DNA from: Paraburkholderia sp. UYCP14C
Lineage (GTDB): Bacteria; Pseudomonadota; Gammaproteobacteria; Burkholderiales; Burkholderiaceae
Direction: 5' to 3'
Length of the DNA: 64,000 nt
Assembly: GCF_004197395.1 (NCBI RefSeq)
Contig: NZ_SELS01000016.1
Coordinates: forward strand, 1 to 64,000
The notes beneath the pieces were generated by a model. It saw nothing but the letters and a program-made list of their open reading frames with translations. It made no database searches and was not told the origin of the DNA. Shown one piece after another: positions 51,706-61,163 of this stretch. Every line of letters starts with the position of its first letter. Positions within the stretch are counted from its first letter, which is position 1. The position numbers and the translations under genes are program-made.

Positions 51706-52962
51706 TCACTGCGATGCGGCGTTGGCCTGGGCGATCTTCTGCGCGGCCTGATGCAACGCGGCGTCGGGTGCGGCCTGCCCGGTCAGCGCGAGCTGCAACG
51801 CGTCGCCGAGAATCGCTTCGATCTGCTGCCAGTCTTTCACGCGAGGCCGCGCACGGCCCGCTTCGAGCGCCTTCAACTGGTCCGGATACCAGCGATATTG
51901 CTTGACGAGTGTCGGATTGACGAAGACGCTCTTGCGCGTCGGCGGAATGCCGAGCACGGCCAGTTGCGTTTGGGTCTGCGACGAAGTCAGATAGGCGAGG
52001 AAATCGGCCGCCACTTTCGCATGCGCGGCATCTTTCGCAATGCCCATTTGCCAGATGCCTAGCATCGGCGCCGGCCCCTTGACCTGGCCGGGCGGCGGTT
52101 GCAGCGCGACCTGGCCGACCACGCGCGACTTCGCCGGATCGTCGAGGGCGGGCAGCCAGGCGGGCCACACTTCGATGGCCTGCGCGGCCGTGCCGCCCTG
52201 CAAAGCGTCTCGCACTTCACCGGCGCCGTACACGTCGACGTCTTTCGGTGCCCATTTCTTCAGGGCGAGCAGCATTTTCAGCGCGGCGAGCGCTTCGGGC
52301 GAATCGATCGTGACCTTGCCGTTCGTGTCGATCACTTCTCCGCCATAGGCCCAGAGGATCGGCAGAAATCCGGTGACGACCGGGTTGCCCTTCACGCCGC
52401 GAAACACGACTGCCGACACGTCCTTGTCGGCGGTGCCGATGGTCTGGGCGATCTTCAGCACGTCGTCCCAGTTGCGGGGCGGCTGCAGGCCGCGACTCGC
52501 GAGCAGATCCTTGCGATAGGCGAACATCTCGACGTTGCCGACGATCGGCATCGCGTACAAGGTCCCCGTCGGCGCGCGTCCGAGGGAGACCGTGGAAGTC
52601 ACCATGTCGGCGTCCGCGAGCGTGGCGGGCAGCGGCTGAAGCCATCCGTTGGCGATGAATTCGGGCGACCAGGTGTCGTCCATCATCACCAGGTCATAGG
52701 CGCGCGTGTTTTCGCGTAACGACAGTTTCAGCTTCTGATAGAGGTCGTTGTTCGGCAGCTTCAGCAACTCGATATCGACGCCCGGGTGCTGTTTCTTGTA
52801 ACCGTCCACCGCCTGCGCAAGTCCGCGGCCGTAGATGTCGTCGCGGCCAGCGATGACGAGATCGGCGGCATGGGCGCCCACCGCGGCGATGGACAGGGAA
52901 GCCGCGACGCAGGCCGCGCGGAGGCAGGCGAACAGGGTCGTCCGCTGGATCATTGAAGCCAT
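51706..52962 (-). CDS. Extracellular solute-binding protein, family 1 (UgpB-like)
   Basis: A 418-residue protein with a signal peptide (about 1-33, ending VGAHAAD). GYKKQHPGVDIELLKLP, YDLVMMDDTWSPEFIANGWLQPL and GTLYAMPIVGNVEMFAYRKDLL place it in family 1 of the extracellular solute-binding proteins, which includes maltose and glycerol-3-phosphate binders. It is transcribed first in a four-gene operon with two permeases and the PI-PLC-type enzyme. No ATPase gene is present. AGGAA lies upstream of ATG 52962. Confidence 0.92.
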   Translation of the reverse strand: MASMIQRTTLFACLRAACVAASLSIAAVGAHAADLVIAGRDDIYGRGLAQAVDGYKKQHPGVDIELLKLPNNDLYQKLKLSLRENTRAYDLVMMDDTWSPEFIANGWLQPLPATLADADMVTSTVSLGRAPTGTLYAMPIVGNVEMFAYRKDLLASRGLQPPRNWDDVLKIAQTIGTADKDVSAVVFRGVKGNPVVTGFLPILWAYGGEVIDTNGKVTIDSPEALAALKMLLALKKWAPKDVDVYGAGEVRDALQGGTAAQAIEVWPAWLPALDDPAKSRVVGQVALQPPPGQVKGPAPMLGIWQMGIAKDAAHAKVAADFLAYLTSSQTQTQLAVLGIPPTRKSVFVNPTLVKQYRWYPDQLKALEAGRARPRVKDWQQIEAILGDALQLALTGQAAPDAALHQAAQKIAQANAASQ

Positions 52963-53233
52963 GGCTCTTTAATTCCTGTTGGGGAAAGGCGTATGCGTAC
53001 GATGAGTCCAGAGCGACCCACCCCGCTTTTTTTATCGCGTGCAGCGGCACGACAAAATAGATGCCAGATGCGGCAGCGGGAATTGCAGCAACCTATCATG
53101 ACGTACATATGTCAGCAAGCGGGGTTGCCGCGTAGTGTTCGGACCCGCACGCATGCTTGCCACGTGATCGTCTCCCGCGCCGCGACCGCCCTCCGCTGAT
53201 CGATGGCGCGGGTTGATGCGCTGCGGCATCGGG

Positions 53234-53515
53234 CTACTTGAGCTGCCAGCTCGCCTTGTGATCGACCTCGACCGCGAACGTGCCGGGTGCGGGCGGGAGC
53301 AACGGACTTGCGGAGAAAGTCACATATCGGCAAATCGCCCGTTCTTCTGCAACGCTCAAAGCCTGTACGGACACGACGTGTCCATTCGGGAAACTATTAT
53401 TGAAAATCAATTCGCCGGAATACTTCTCGTCGAATAGGTATTGCAGCTCCACGATACAGATGATCCTTAACTCGTTAAGGACGTCTTCAGGTTCTGAAGC
53501 TATCATCCGCCGCAT
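53234..53515 (-). CDS. Hypothetical protein (93 aa)
   Basis: A possible 93-residue protein (ELRIICIVELQYLFDEKYSG and FPNGHVVSVQALSVAEERAI) of mixed alpha/beta appearance with no recognised family. It is divergent from the methyltransferase gene (27-nt gap). Evidence is limited to balanced composition and length; the ribosome binding site is weak. A perfect inverted repeat CCTTAAC-tc-GTTAAGG (53465-53480) lies inside the frame and may instead be an operator, which argues for caution. Confidence 0.4.
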   Translation of the reverse strand: MRRMIASEPEDVLNELRIICIVELQYLFDEKYSGELIFNNSFPNGHVVSVQALSVAEERAICRYVTFSASPLLPPAPGTFAVEVDHKASWQLK

Positions 53516-53542
53516 TTTTCACGATTGCTCAGGAACGTCATC

Positions 53543-54460
53543 TTGTCGGCACCCACGAACGACTCAACGCACGACAACTGGTCGAGTTGGATTCTCAAGC
53601 TGCGCCATGGCGACGATCGCGCTCATGAAGACAGCGTCCGCGTCGAGATCACGAGGTACGCGGACCGCGTGCTGGATTTCGTTCACCTTCATTCCGGCAT
53701 AACCCTGGCCGACATCGGGACGGGCGACGGCCTCGTAGGATTCCGGGCGATCGAACGAGCCGGCGCCTCGATTCGCGTGATCATGACGGACATTTCGGCG
53801 CCCTTGCTCCGGCACACGGAAGAGACCGCCCGCGCCCTGGGCGTGAGCGGACAGTGCACGTATGTACACGGATCCGCGGAAAAACTCGCGGGAATTGCCG
53901 ACGAATCCGTCGATGCGGCCACGATGCGCGCGGTGCTCGCGTATGTGGAAGACAAACCCGCCGCGATGCGCGAGCTTTACCGCATACTCAAACCGGGTGG
54001 CCGCTTCGCGATCGCCGAGCCGATCCTGCGCGATGAAGCGCTCGAGGTTTGCATGCTGAAGCGATTGATCGATACTCGCGCGATCCAGACCGACGACCCA
54101 TTCTTTCCTCTATTGCTCCGATGCCGCGCGGCACAGTTCCCTGACACCGAGGAAAAGGCGCGCTCGTTGCCCATCACGAACTATGGCGAGCGCGACCTGG
54201 TCCGATTCGCGATCGATGCGGGATTCACCGACATTCATCTGGAATTGCACATCGATGTGCGAACCGAGGACCGTCTGTCATGGGAAACCTTTATTCGTAC
54301 GTCACCTCACCCATTGGCGCCGACGCTGGAAGAGATCTTCGAGAAGCAATTCACGCGCGATGAGCGAGAGTACCTGGAAGGTCGAATGCGGGCGATCTTC
54401 GAAAGCGGGAAGCAGTTCGACGCATCGCGTATCGCCTACCTGACGGCAAAAAGACCGTAG
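53543..54460 (+). CDS. SAM-dependent methyltransferase
   Basis: A 305-residue class I methyltransferase. GITLADIGTGDGLVGFRAIERAG is motif I, followed by IMTDIS (acidic end of strand 2), DAATMRAVLAYVEDKPAAMRELYRILKPGGRFAIAEP as motifs II-III, similar to UbiE/MenG-type small-molecule methyltransferases. TTG 53543 is preferred because AGGAA lies 7 nt before it; no ATG fits. The long C-terminal part (about 200-305) may hold a substrate cap. Substrate unknown. Confidence 0.85.
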   Translation: MSAPTNDSTHDNWSSWILKLRHGDDRAHEDSVRVEITRYADRVLDFVHLHSGITLADIGTGDGLVGFRAIERAGASIRVIMTDISAPLLRHTEETARALGVSGQCTYVHGSAEKLAGIADESVDAATMRAVLAYVEDKPAAMRELYRILKPGGRFAIAEPILRDEALEVCMLKRLIDTRAIQTDDPFFPLLLRCRAAQFPDTEEKARSLPITNYGERDLVRFAIDAGFTDIHLELHIDVRTEDRLSWETFIRTSPHPLAPTLEEIFEKQFTRDEREYLEGRMRAIFESGKQFDASRIAYLTAKRP

Positions 54461-54787
54461 ATGTCCGACGCTCGGCGCACGCTGTTGCGCAAAGCCAGAA
54501 ACGAAAGCGAAGCGGCAAAAATACTTCGCATGACGAATGAGCGACAGAAAAAAGGCCGCTATTATCGCGGCCGATAACCCTTTCCGCTGGTCTGGATAAA
54601 GCCGTGTCCCGAGGCGCGCACGATCAGATTTTTTCCGCTCTGCACCATGAAATCCGTAGCGACCCGCTCATCGTTTGTACCGATTGAGCGCCGCGAAGCC
54701 GGTGAATATTGTTGTGTGCGCATTCTTCAAAACTGCAGTGTGGCCGGCAAATGTTGCTCAACGATCATTTCGAATCGGAGATGCATG
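54461..54787. other. Intergenic region before the second LIV importer
   Basis: No gene is supported in these 327 bases. They contain a minus-strand terminator (54548-54572) and the promoter of the importer operon. The frame upstream of the binding protein is open from 54647 but lacks homology. Confidence 0.4.
54548..54572 (-). terminator. Minus-strand intrinsic terminator
   Basis: On the minus strand GGCCGC-GATAATA-GCGGCC is followed by six T. No minus-strand gene lies directly to the right, so it could end an antisense or small RNA starting in or before the binding-protein gene, or insulate against leftward read-through. Confidence 0.6.
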
Positions 54788-56053
54788 ATGTCCAGTAACA
54801 GTGTGTGGCGAAACTTGCATTGCGTCGTCGCGACGGGGATGGTGGCGGCGGGGCTAGGTCTGGCGGCAGGCGCCCATGCGGCGGCCGAGCCGATCAAGAT
54901 CGGCGTGATCAGCGAAGAATCCTCGGTGGCGGGGGCCTCGATCAGCAAGGCCGCGCAGCTCGCCGCGGACCAGATCAACGCCAGCGGCGGCGTCAATGGC
55001 CGGCCCATCCAGATCGTCGCGTACGACGACCATTCGTCGGCCTCGGACGGCGTGCGCGCCTTCCAGCGCGCAGCGACCCAGGACAAGGTGATTGCCGTGA
55101 TCGGCAGCTACATCAGCGAAGTGGCGCTTGCCATGGAACCGTGGTCCGGGCGCCTGAAGGTGCCTTTCATCACACCCGGCGCGGCTAGCAACGATATTTC
55201 GAAGCACGTCCACGACGACTACGACCACTACAAGTACACGTTCCATGGCTGGATGACCTCGGCGTTCATCGCGCAGTCGATCTGCGACTTCTCGCACGAC
55301 GTTCTGGTCGGCCAGTTCAAGATGAAAACGACGGTCGTCATGAGCGAGGACGCCGCGTGGACCAAGCCGCTCGACGACCGCTACCTCGAATGCCTGCCTA
55401 AGGCGGGACTTCAGGTGCTCGACCATATCCGCTTCAATCCCGACACCTCCGACTTCACGCCGATCTTCAACCAGATCGAGGCGAAGCACCCCGATACGAT
55501 CACCACCGGCATCAGCCACGTTGGCGTGCAGCCGACCGTGCAATGGCACGACCAGCAAGTGCCGATCCCGATGTCGGGCCAAAGCTCGCAGGCCACCACC
55601 ACGAGCTTCTGGAAGGACACCAACGGCGCGACCGAAGGCGTGATCACGGCCTCGGCCGCGGCGCCGGGCGTGGCGATCACGCCGAAAACGGTGCCTTTCA
55701 CGGATGAGTACCAGAAGAAGTTCGGCGTCTCTCCGGCGTATTGCGGCTTCACGAGCTACGACCTCGTCTACATCATCGCGGACGCGATCAAGCGCAACAA
55801 GGGCTCGACCGATCCGGACCAGATGGTCGACGCGCTCGAAAAAACCGACTATGTGGGCACGATCGGACGCTGGCAGTTCTACGGCAAGAGCGATCAGTTC
55901 ACGCACGCGCTGAAGTACGGGCCGGGCTATATCACCGGCATCAACCTGCAATGGCAGAACGGCAAGCAGGTCGCGATCTGGCCCAAGTCGATCGCCAACG
56001 GCACGGTGAAATTCCCGACCTTCATCAAGGTGCAGCAGGCAAGCGCGAACTAG
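54788..56053 (+). CDS. Periplasmic binding protein, LivK family (second system)
   Basis: A 421-residue type I binding protein with a signal peptide (about 1-33, ending GAHAAAEP). PIKIGVISEESSVAGASISKAAQLAADQINASGGVNGRPIQIV in parts is the family start. Two cysteines (about C160s and C210s) may form a disulfide. GGAG lies 7 nt before ATG 54788 (ATG 54785 is also possible). The EESS region differs from the LivK1 SGPFAST loop, so a different ligand is likely. Confidence 0.9.
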   Translation: MSSNSVWRNLHCVVATGMVAAGLGLAAGAHAAAEPIKIGVISEESSVAGASISKAAQLAADQINASGGVNGRPIQIVAYDDHSSASDGVRAFQRAATQDKVIAVIGSYISEVALAMEPWSGRLKVPFITPGAASNDISKHVHDDYDHYKYTFHGWMTSAFIAQSICDFSHDVLVGQFKMKTTVVMSEDAAWTKPLDDRYLECLPKAGLQVLDHIRFNPDTSDFTPIFNQIEAKHPDTITTGISHVGVQPTVQWHDQQVPIPMSGQSSQATTTSFWKDTNGATEGVITASAAAPGVAITPKTVPFTDEYQKKFGVSPAYCGFTSYDLVYIIADAIKRNKGSTDPDQMVDALEKTDYVGTIGRWQFYGKSDQFTHALKYGPGYITGINLQWQNGKQVAIWPKSIANGTVKFPTFIKVQQASAN

Positions 56054-56092
56054 CCGCGCAACGCTGACGAAAGCGATGGAGGTTGCCTCGGT

Positions 56093-56127
56093 CTGTCCGG
56101 ACCTGCGCATAACGCAGGGCCGGACAG
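56093..56127 (+). other. Intercistronic stem-loop after the second binding-protein gene
   Basis: CTGTCCGG-ac-CTGCG-cataa-CGCAG-gg-CCGGACAG forms a strong hairpin without a T tract between the binding-protein and permease genes. It likely stabilises the upstream mRNA segment or reduces read-through, giving excess binding protein. Confidence 0.7.
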
Positions 56128-56166
56128 CGCACGCATCGACACCCTAACCAACGTGAAAGGCCGGGC

Positions 56167-57042
56167 ATGTTGCTACTGCAGATTCTGGTCGACGGCTTTG
56201 CCATCAGTTCCCTGTACGCGCTGGGCGCGATCGGTTTCACGTTGATCTTCGGCGTCTCCGGCATCCTGAATCTCGCGCACGGCGGCGTGATGCTGGTCGC
56301 CGCGCTGATGGGCTGGATGCTCGCGGGCGAGGCGGGACTCGGCACCTATCTCGGCACGCTGCTCGGCGTGTTGGCGGGTCTGCTGACGGCCTTCGTCACC
56401 TACCTGATGGTGGTGCGGCCGATTCAACGCTCGGCCGCGATTCCCGGCGAAGAGAAGGAAATCTTCGTGCTCACCGGCACGCTGCTGTGGGGCATCATGA
56501 TCCAGCAGGGCATGGCATGGCTCTTCACCGACAACCCGGTGACGATGCGCCCGCTGATCAGCGGTGTGGCGATGGTGGGCGGCGTGCGCGTGCCGTTCAA
56601 CGAAATCATGATCGCCGTGGTCTGCTGGGCGGTGATCGGCATGTTGTGGCTGTTCGTGAACCGTACCCGCGCAGGCAAGGCGCTGCTCGCGGCTTCGATG
56701 AATCCGCGCGGACTCACGCTGCTCGGTTTCGAACTTTCGCGGATCTATCTTCTCGCGTGGAGCATCTATGGCGTGCTGGCCGGTATTGCCGGCGTGCTGC
56801 TCGCTTCGTTCCTCGGCGTGAGCACCAACAATGCGGGGCAACTGACGGCCAGCGCGTTCTCGATCGTCGTGCTGGGCGGACTCGGCAGCGTGTCCGGTTC
56901 GTTGATGGCCGCGTATGTGGTCGGTTATCTGGAGACCGTCACGGCCTATCTGATTGCGCCGACGCTGCGGCCGCTGCCCGCGTTGCTGCTGCTGGTGCTC
57001 GTGGTGTATGTGCGTCCCCAGGGCTTCCTGGGACGGCGCTAA
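56167..57042 (+). CDS. LivH-type permease (second system)
   Basis: A 291-residue permease with about eight helices: DGFAISSLYALGAIGFTLIFGVSGILNLAHGGVMLVAALMGW is the LivH start, and GGLGSVSGSLMAAYVVGYLETVTAYL the end. It is followed after 23 nt by the LivM-type gene. Confidence 0.92.
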   Translation: MLLLQILVDGFAISSLYALGAIGFTLIFGVSGILNLAHGGVMLVAALMGWMLAGEAGLGTYLGTLLGVLAGLLTAFVTYLMVVRPIQRSAAIPGEEKEIFVLTGTLLWGIMIQQGMAWLFTDNPVTMRPLISGVAMVGGVRVPFNEIMIAVVCWAVIGMLWLFVNRTRAGKALLAASMNPRGLTLLGFELSRIYLLAWSIYGVLAGIAGVLLASFLGVSTNNAGQLTASAFSIVVLGGLGSVSGSLMAAYVVGYLETVTAYLIAPTLRPLPALLLLVLVVYVRPQGFLGRR

Positions 57043-57065
57043 CCGTGCGAATGGAGCGTACCCTC

Positions 57066-57992
57066 ATGTCCGTTCTTCTTCGTTCGCGCGGCGCGTGGAT
57101 CGCCGTGGCGCTCGCCGTGATGGCGGCGACGTTGCCGTGGTGGCTATCGGGCTACATCCTCGGCGTGCTCACGGTGGCGTATTACTTCGGCGTGTTCGCG
57201 ATGTCGTGGGACCTGTTGTTCGGCTTTGCCGGCGAGGTCAACTTCGGGCCCACGTTCCTGATCGGACTCGGCGCCTATTCGGCTGCGATCCTCGACGCCA
57301 GATGGGGCCTGCCGATACCCGTTTGCGTGCTCGCGGGCGGCGGCGTCGCGCTGGTGGGCGGCCTGCTGCTCGCGGTGCCGGCGCTGCGGCTGCGCGGTCC
57401 TTACTTCGGGCTCGTCACACTGGTGGCCGTGCTGCTGCTGCAGAACGCGATCGTGATCTTTGCGGGCGTGACGGGCGGCGAGATCGGCATGATGGTGCCG
57501 GACGTGATGTCGGTCGATGCGAACCACAACTACTGGATCGCGCTCGCGTTCCTGATCGTTTGCGCGATCCTGCTATTCGGCCTGTCGCGTTCGGCGGTCG
57601 GTCTGATCCTGCAGGCAAGCGGCCAGGACGCGACCGGCGCGCAGGCGCTGGGTTTCAATGTCACGCGGCACAAGCTCGTGGCGTTCTGCATCAGCGCGGT
57701 CTTCTCGGGCGTGGCCGGCGCGATGCTGGTGTTCTACCAGGGCACGGCTTCCGTGAGCACGGTCGTGGATCTGAGCGTGGGCGTGCAGATCATCATCGCG
57801 GCCGTGCTCGGCGGACGCCGCACGATACTCGGCGCGGTGCTCGGCTCGATCTTCCTGATCGTCGCCGGCGAGTTTCTGCGCCCGCTCGGCCAGCTCAACA
57901 CGTTCGTCGTCGCGGCGGTCGCGCTCGCCGCGCTGCTGTTCTTTCCGGACGGCCTGCTCGGCAATCTGCTGCGTGCGAGGGAGCGCCAATGA
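57066..57992 (+). CDS. LivM-type permease (second system)
   Basis: A 308-residue permease with about nine helices: SWDLLFGFAGEVNFGPTFLIGLGAYSAAIL is the LivM motif and GGRRTILGAVLGSIFLIVAGEFL the end. ATG 57066 is preferred because GGAG lies 9 nt upstream; ATG 57051 is an alternative. The TGA overlaps the ATG of the fused ATPase gene. Confidence 0.9.
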   Translation: MSVLLRSRGAWIAVALAVMAATLPWWLSGYILGVLTVAYYFGVFAMSWDLLFGFAGEVNFGPTFLIGLGAYSAAILDARWGLPIPVCVLAGGGVALVGGLLLAVPALRLRGPYFGLVTLVAVLLLQNAIVIFAGVTGGEIGMMVPDVMSVDANHNYWIALAFLIVCAILLFGLSRSAVGLILQASGQDATGAQALGFNVTRHKLVAFCISAVFSGVAGAMLVFYQGTASVSTVVDLSVGVQIIIAAVLGGRRTILGAVLGSIFLIVAGEFLRPLGQLNTFVVAAVALAALLFFPDGLLGNLLRARERQ

Positions 57993-59512
57993 ACGACACG
58001 CCGCTGCTCTCCGTACGCGGGCTGACCAAGCGCTTCGGCGGTCTCGTCGCCGTCAAGGACATCGGCTTCGACATCCGGCCGGGCGAGATTCTCGGGCTGA
58101 TCGGACCAAACGGTTCGGGCAAGTCCACGGTCATGAAATTGATCATGGGCATCGAGCGGCCCAACGCGGGGTCGGTCAAGGTGAATGGCGTGGAGATGGC
58201 GGGCTGGGCGCCGCACCGCATCGCGCGCGCGGGCGTAGGCATCGTGTTTCAGCATTCGCGGCCGCTCCATCGGCAGACGGTGCTGGAACACATCAAGCTC
58301 GCGCTGCTTCCTGATTCGCTCGTCAAGCTCGCTGCCGAACCCCACGTGCACCAGCGCGCGCAGGAAATTGCCGAGCGTGTGGGCCTTGCCGCGGTCATGC
58401 ACCGGCACCCCGCGACGCTGCCGTTTGCGGATCTGCGCCGCATGGAGATGGCCAAGGCGATTGCGCGCGACCCGCAGGTCGTGCTGGTGGACGAGCCGTT
58501 CGCGGGACTGACGGTAGCGGAATCGGCGGCGTTTTCCGAGCTGATTCGCGGCTTTCGTGCCGAAGGCCGCGCCGTGCTGCTGGTCGATCACAACGTCAAA
58601 AGTCTGTCCGCGCTCGCCGACCGCGTACTCGCGATGTACCTTGGCGAACATGTCGCCGAGGGCACCGCCGAACAGGTGATGCAGAACGAGACCGTGCGCC
58701 GGGTCTATCTGGGCGGCAAGCTGGAGCTGCGCCAGCGCACTGGAGCCGCGGGCGATGCGAAGCCCACGATTCTCGAAGTGAGCGCTGTGCGCGTGCTCTA
58801 CGACAAGGCGTGCGCACTCGACGACGTCAGTCTGCAGGTGCGCGAGGGCGAGTTCGTATCGGTAGTCGGTCTGAACGGCGCGGGCAAGACGACGTTGTTC
58901 AACGCGCTGTCGGGGCTCGTGCCGTACAAGGGGACGATCCGCTTCGACGGGCGCGATCTGCGCGGCATCAGCGGTGCCGCGATCTCGCGCGCCGGTCTCG
59001 TGCAATGCCCGGAAACACGCGAGCTATTCGGCGACATGACGGTACGCGAGAATCTCGAACTCGGCGGATATCATCTGGCCGATGCGGCGCGCGCAAAACA
59101 GCTGTCGTGGCTATTCGATCTCTTTCCGATCCTGAAGTCGCGCCAGGGGCAAACCGCCCGCACGCTTTCCGGCGGCGAGCAGCAAATGCTCGCGATCGCG
59201 CGTGCGCTGATGACCCAGCCGAAGCTGCTGATTCTCGACGAACCGACACTCGGGCTCGCGCCCGTGATTCTCGAGCAGTTGTCGAAAGCGCTGGATTCGC
59301 TGCAGAAATCCACGCCCATTACCGTGTTGCTGGGCGAGCAGAACGTCAGGTTTGCGCTGCCGCATGCCGATCGTGTGTACGTGCTCGAACACGCGCGCAT
59401 CATCTGGGAGGGCAGCGCTGCGCGCTTCGAGACGGAGATGGGGCGCGGCTTTCTCGAGGCGGTGCCGACCACTGAGCCCGACGCCACGACCTCCGGCGAC
59501 GCGCGCCGCTAA
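57989..59512 (+). CDS. Fused LivG-LivF ABC ATPase
   Basis: A 507-residue polypeptide with two complete ABC domains. Domain 1 (about 5-245) is LivG-like: Walker A GPNGSGKS (39-46), a degenerate signature LPFADLRRME (144-153) instead of LSGGQ-type, Walker B VVLVDEP (164-170), H201. Domain 2 (about 260-490) is LivF-like: Walker A GLNGAGKT (294-301), LSGGEQ (393-398), LILDEP (414-419) and Gln 451 at the H-loop. A linker of about 15 residues joins them. ATG 57989 overlaps the LivM stop by 4 nt (ATGA). LIV systems usually use two separate ATPases, so the fusion enforces the heterodimer. Confidence 0.93.
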   Translation: MNDTPLLSVRGLTKRFGGLVAVKDIGFDIRPGEILGLIGPNGSGKSTVMKLIMGIERPNAGSVKVNGVEMAGWAPHRIARAGVGIVFQHSRPLHRQTVLEHIKLALLPDSLVKLAAEPHVHQRAQEIAERVGLAAVMHRHPATLPFADLRRMEMAKAIARDPQVVLVDEPFAGLTVAESAAFSELIRGFRAEGRAVLLVDHNVKSLSALADRVLAMYLGEHVAEGTAEQVMQNETVRRVYLGGKLELRQRTGAAGDAKPTILEVSAVRVLYDKACALDDVSLQVREGEFVSVVGLNGAGKTTLFNALSGLVPYKGTIRFDGRDLRGISGAAISRAGLVQCPETRELFGDMTVRENLELGGYHLADAARAKQLSWLFDLFPILKSRQGQTARTLSGGEQQMLAIARALMTQPKLLILDEPTLGLAPVILEQLSKALDSLQKSTPITVLLGEQNVRFALPHADRVYVLEHARIIWEGSAARFETEMGRGFLEAVPTTEPDATTSGDARR

Positions 59513-59546
59513 CGCCGGCAGCGGCAGGCGAGCCTATAGAGCGGTA

Positions 59547-61094
59547 TCAGGAGATCGACGCAAAGCGAAAGCGGCCCGCCGCCTGCGTCAACAGGCCAGT
59601 CTGCTCGGTTAACGACGCGGCCGCCGCGGCTGCCTGCTCCACCAGCGCGGCATTTTGCTGCGACATCTGATCCATCTGCGTAATCGCGCGATTGATTTCC
59701 TCGATGCCATCGCTCTGTTCGGCCGACGCCGTGGCGATGTCGCTCATGATCGACGTGACGCGGCTGACGGCCGTGTGTACTTCGCCCATGGTCTCGCCGG
59801 CGCGACCGACGAGGCGCGAACCGTCCGCGACGCGCGCGGTCGACGCGTCGATCAGTTCCTTGATTTCCTTCGCCGCGGTCGCCGAGCGCTGGGCGAGATT
59901 GCGTACCTCGCCGGCGACGACGGCAAAACCGCGTCCTTCCTCTCCGGCGCGAGCGGCCTCGACCGCCGCATTCAATGCAAGGATGTTGGTCTGAAAGGCA
60001 ATGCCTTCGATCACGCCAATGATCTCGCCCATCCTTTTCGCGCCGTCCTGAATGTCGCTCATCGCGGCGATGACCTGACGCACCACGTCCGCGCCCGCAC
60101 CGGCCGTGGCCTTCGTCGCGTCCGCCAGTTCGCGCGCTTCACGCGCGTGCGCGGCGTTTTCGGTGACGGCGTTGGTGAGTTGTTCCATGCTCGCCGCCGT
60201 TTCCTCGATGGACGCCGCCTGTGTCTCGGTGCGCGCCGACAGGTCCGCGTTGCCGGCCGAGATCTGCTGGGTCGCCGACGCAATCGATTCGCTGCCACGG
60301 GCAATCTGTTCGATCATCGTGCCGATGTCCTTCTGCATCTGCCCGACGCTTTTGACGAGGCGACCCATTTCGTCATCGCTGTTGAAGCGCAATTGCTGCG
60401 ACATGTCACCCTGAGCGAGCCGCTCGACATGGCGCACCGTCATATCGATCGGGCGCGCGATCGCGCGAAGCAGCGTGAAACCGCAGGTGACGCAGGTCAG
60501 AAGACCGACGGCTATCGCGATTCCGGTAATCGTTACCAGCGTCTGGTAGCTTTGCTGTGCCGTGCTGTAGCGCGCATTGCCCAGCGCGTTGCGAAACTTG
60601 TCCAGCTCCGCGGATTTCTGCGTCAGAGCCGCCGCAAACGGCGGCATCACGACCATCGCGAGATGGTCGGCGCCATCATGATCGCCATGGCTCATCGCAT
60701 CCATCATCGGCTCGAGTGCGCCATGCAGCATCGCTTCGCGGGCGTCGGCGACGTCCTTCGACAAGGCCGCCTCCGCGTCGGAGACGGGCAGTGCGCGGTA
60801 CTCTTTCCAGGCCTGCTCGGAGACCGCGAGATAGTTGCGCGCCTTATCGATCAGTGCGGCGCGATCCGCTGCTTCCGGGTGCATTAGCACGCGGTCGAGC
60901 GTGGTGCGGACTACCGTCAGGTTCAGGTTGGATTTGCCGAGCGCGGTTGCGGCGGTCACGTCGTTGGTGTATGCCTGCGCCACCGCATGGTTCGAACCAC
61001 GCATGCCGGCGATACCCAGCACGCCGGTCACCGTCAGCAGGAACCCGAGCAAGAAGAGGGTGGCGAGAAGACGGAACTTGATGGTCAGTTTCAT
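59547..61094 (-). CDS. Methyl-accepting chemotaxis protein
   Basis: A 515-residue chemoreceptor of Tsr/Tar layout: TM1 about 8-30, periplasmic four-helix bundle about 31-188, TM2 about 190-212, HAMP about 213-265 ([24 protein letters not shown]), then the signalling hairpin with the conserved tip [40 protein letters not shown] and [17 protein letters not shown]. No CheR-tethering pentapeptide at the C-terminus (ends RFRFASIS). It lies convergent with the LIV importer. The periplasmic domain has a His/Asp patch ([11 protein letters not shown]). An 8-bp tandem repeat lies 70-117 bp upstream of the start. Confidence 0.93.
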   Translation of the reverse strand: MKLTIKFRLLATLFLLGFLLTVTGVLGIAGMRGSNHAVAQAYTNDVTAATALGKSNLNLTVVRTTLDRVLMHPEAADRAALIDKARNYLAVSEQAWKEYRALPVSDAEAALSKDVADAREAMLHGALEPMMDAMSHGDHDGADHLAMVVMPPFAAALTQKSAELDKFRNALGNARYSTAQQSYQTLVTITGIAIAVGLLTCVTCGFTLLRAIARPIDMTVRHVERLAQGDMSQQLRFNSDDEMGRLVKSVGQMQKDIGTMIEQIARGSESIASATQQISAGNADLSARTETQAASIEETAASMEQLTNAVTENAAHAREARELADATKATAGAGADVVRQVIAAMSDIQDGAKRMGEIIGVIEGIAFQTNILALNAAVEAARAGEEGRGFAVVAGEVRNLAQRSATAAKEIKELIDASTARVADGSRLVGRAGETMGEVHTAVSRVTSIMSDIATASAEQSDGIEEINRAITQMDQMSQQNAALVEQAAAAAASLTEQTGLLTQAAGRFRFASIS

Positions 61095-61163
61095 GCTGAA
61101 TTCGATGGAGTGAGATACCGTTGGGTTAACGGCACCCAGCCCGAAAAGTTCAGTTCTATTGAT

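Noticed and set aside
56954-57988. Open extension of the fused ATPase frame through the LivM gene
   Set aside because: It overlaps LivM in another frame; the ATPase start at 57989 has the typical ATGA coupling and begins the ABC domain.
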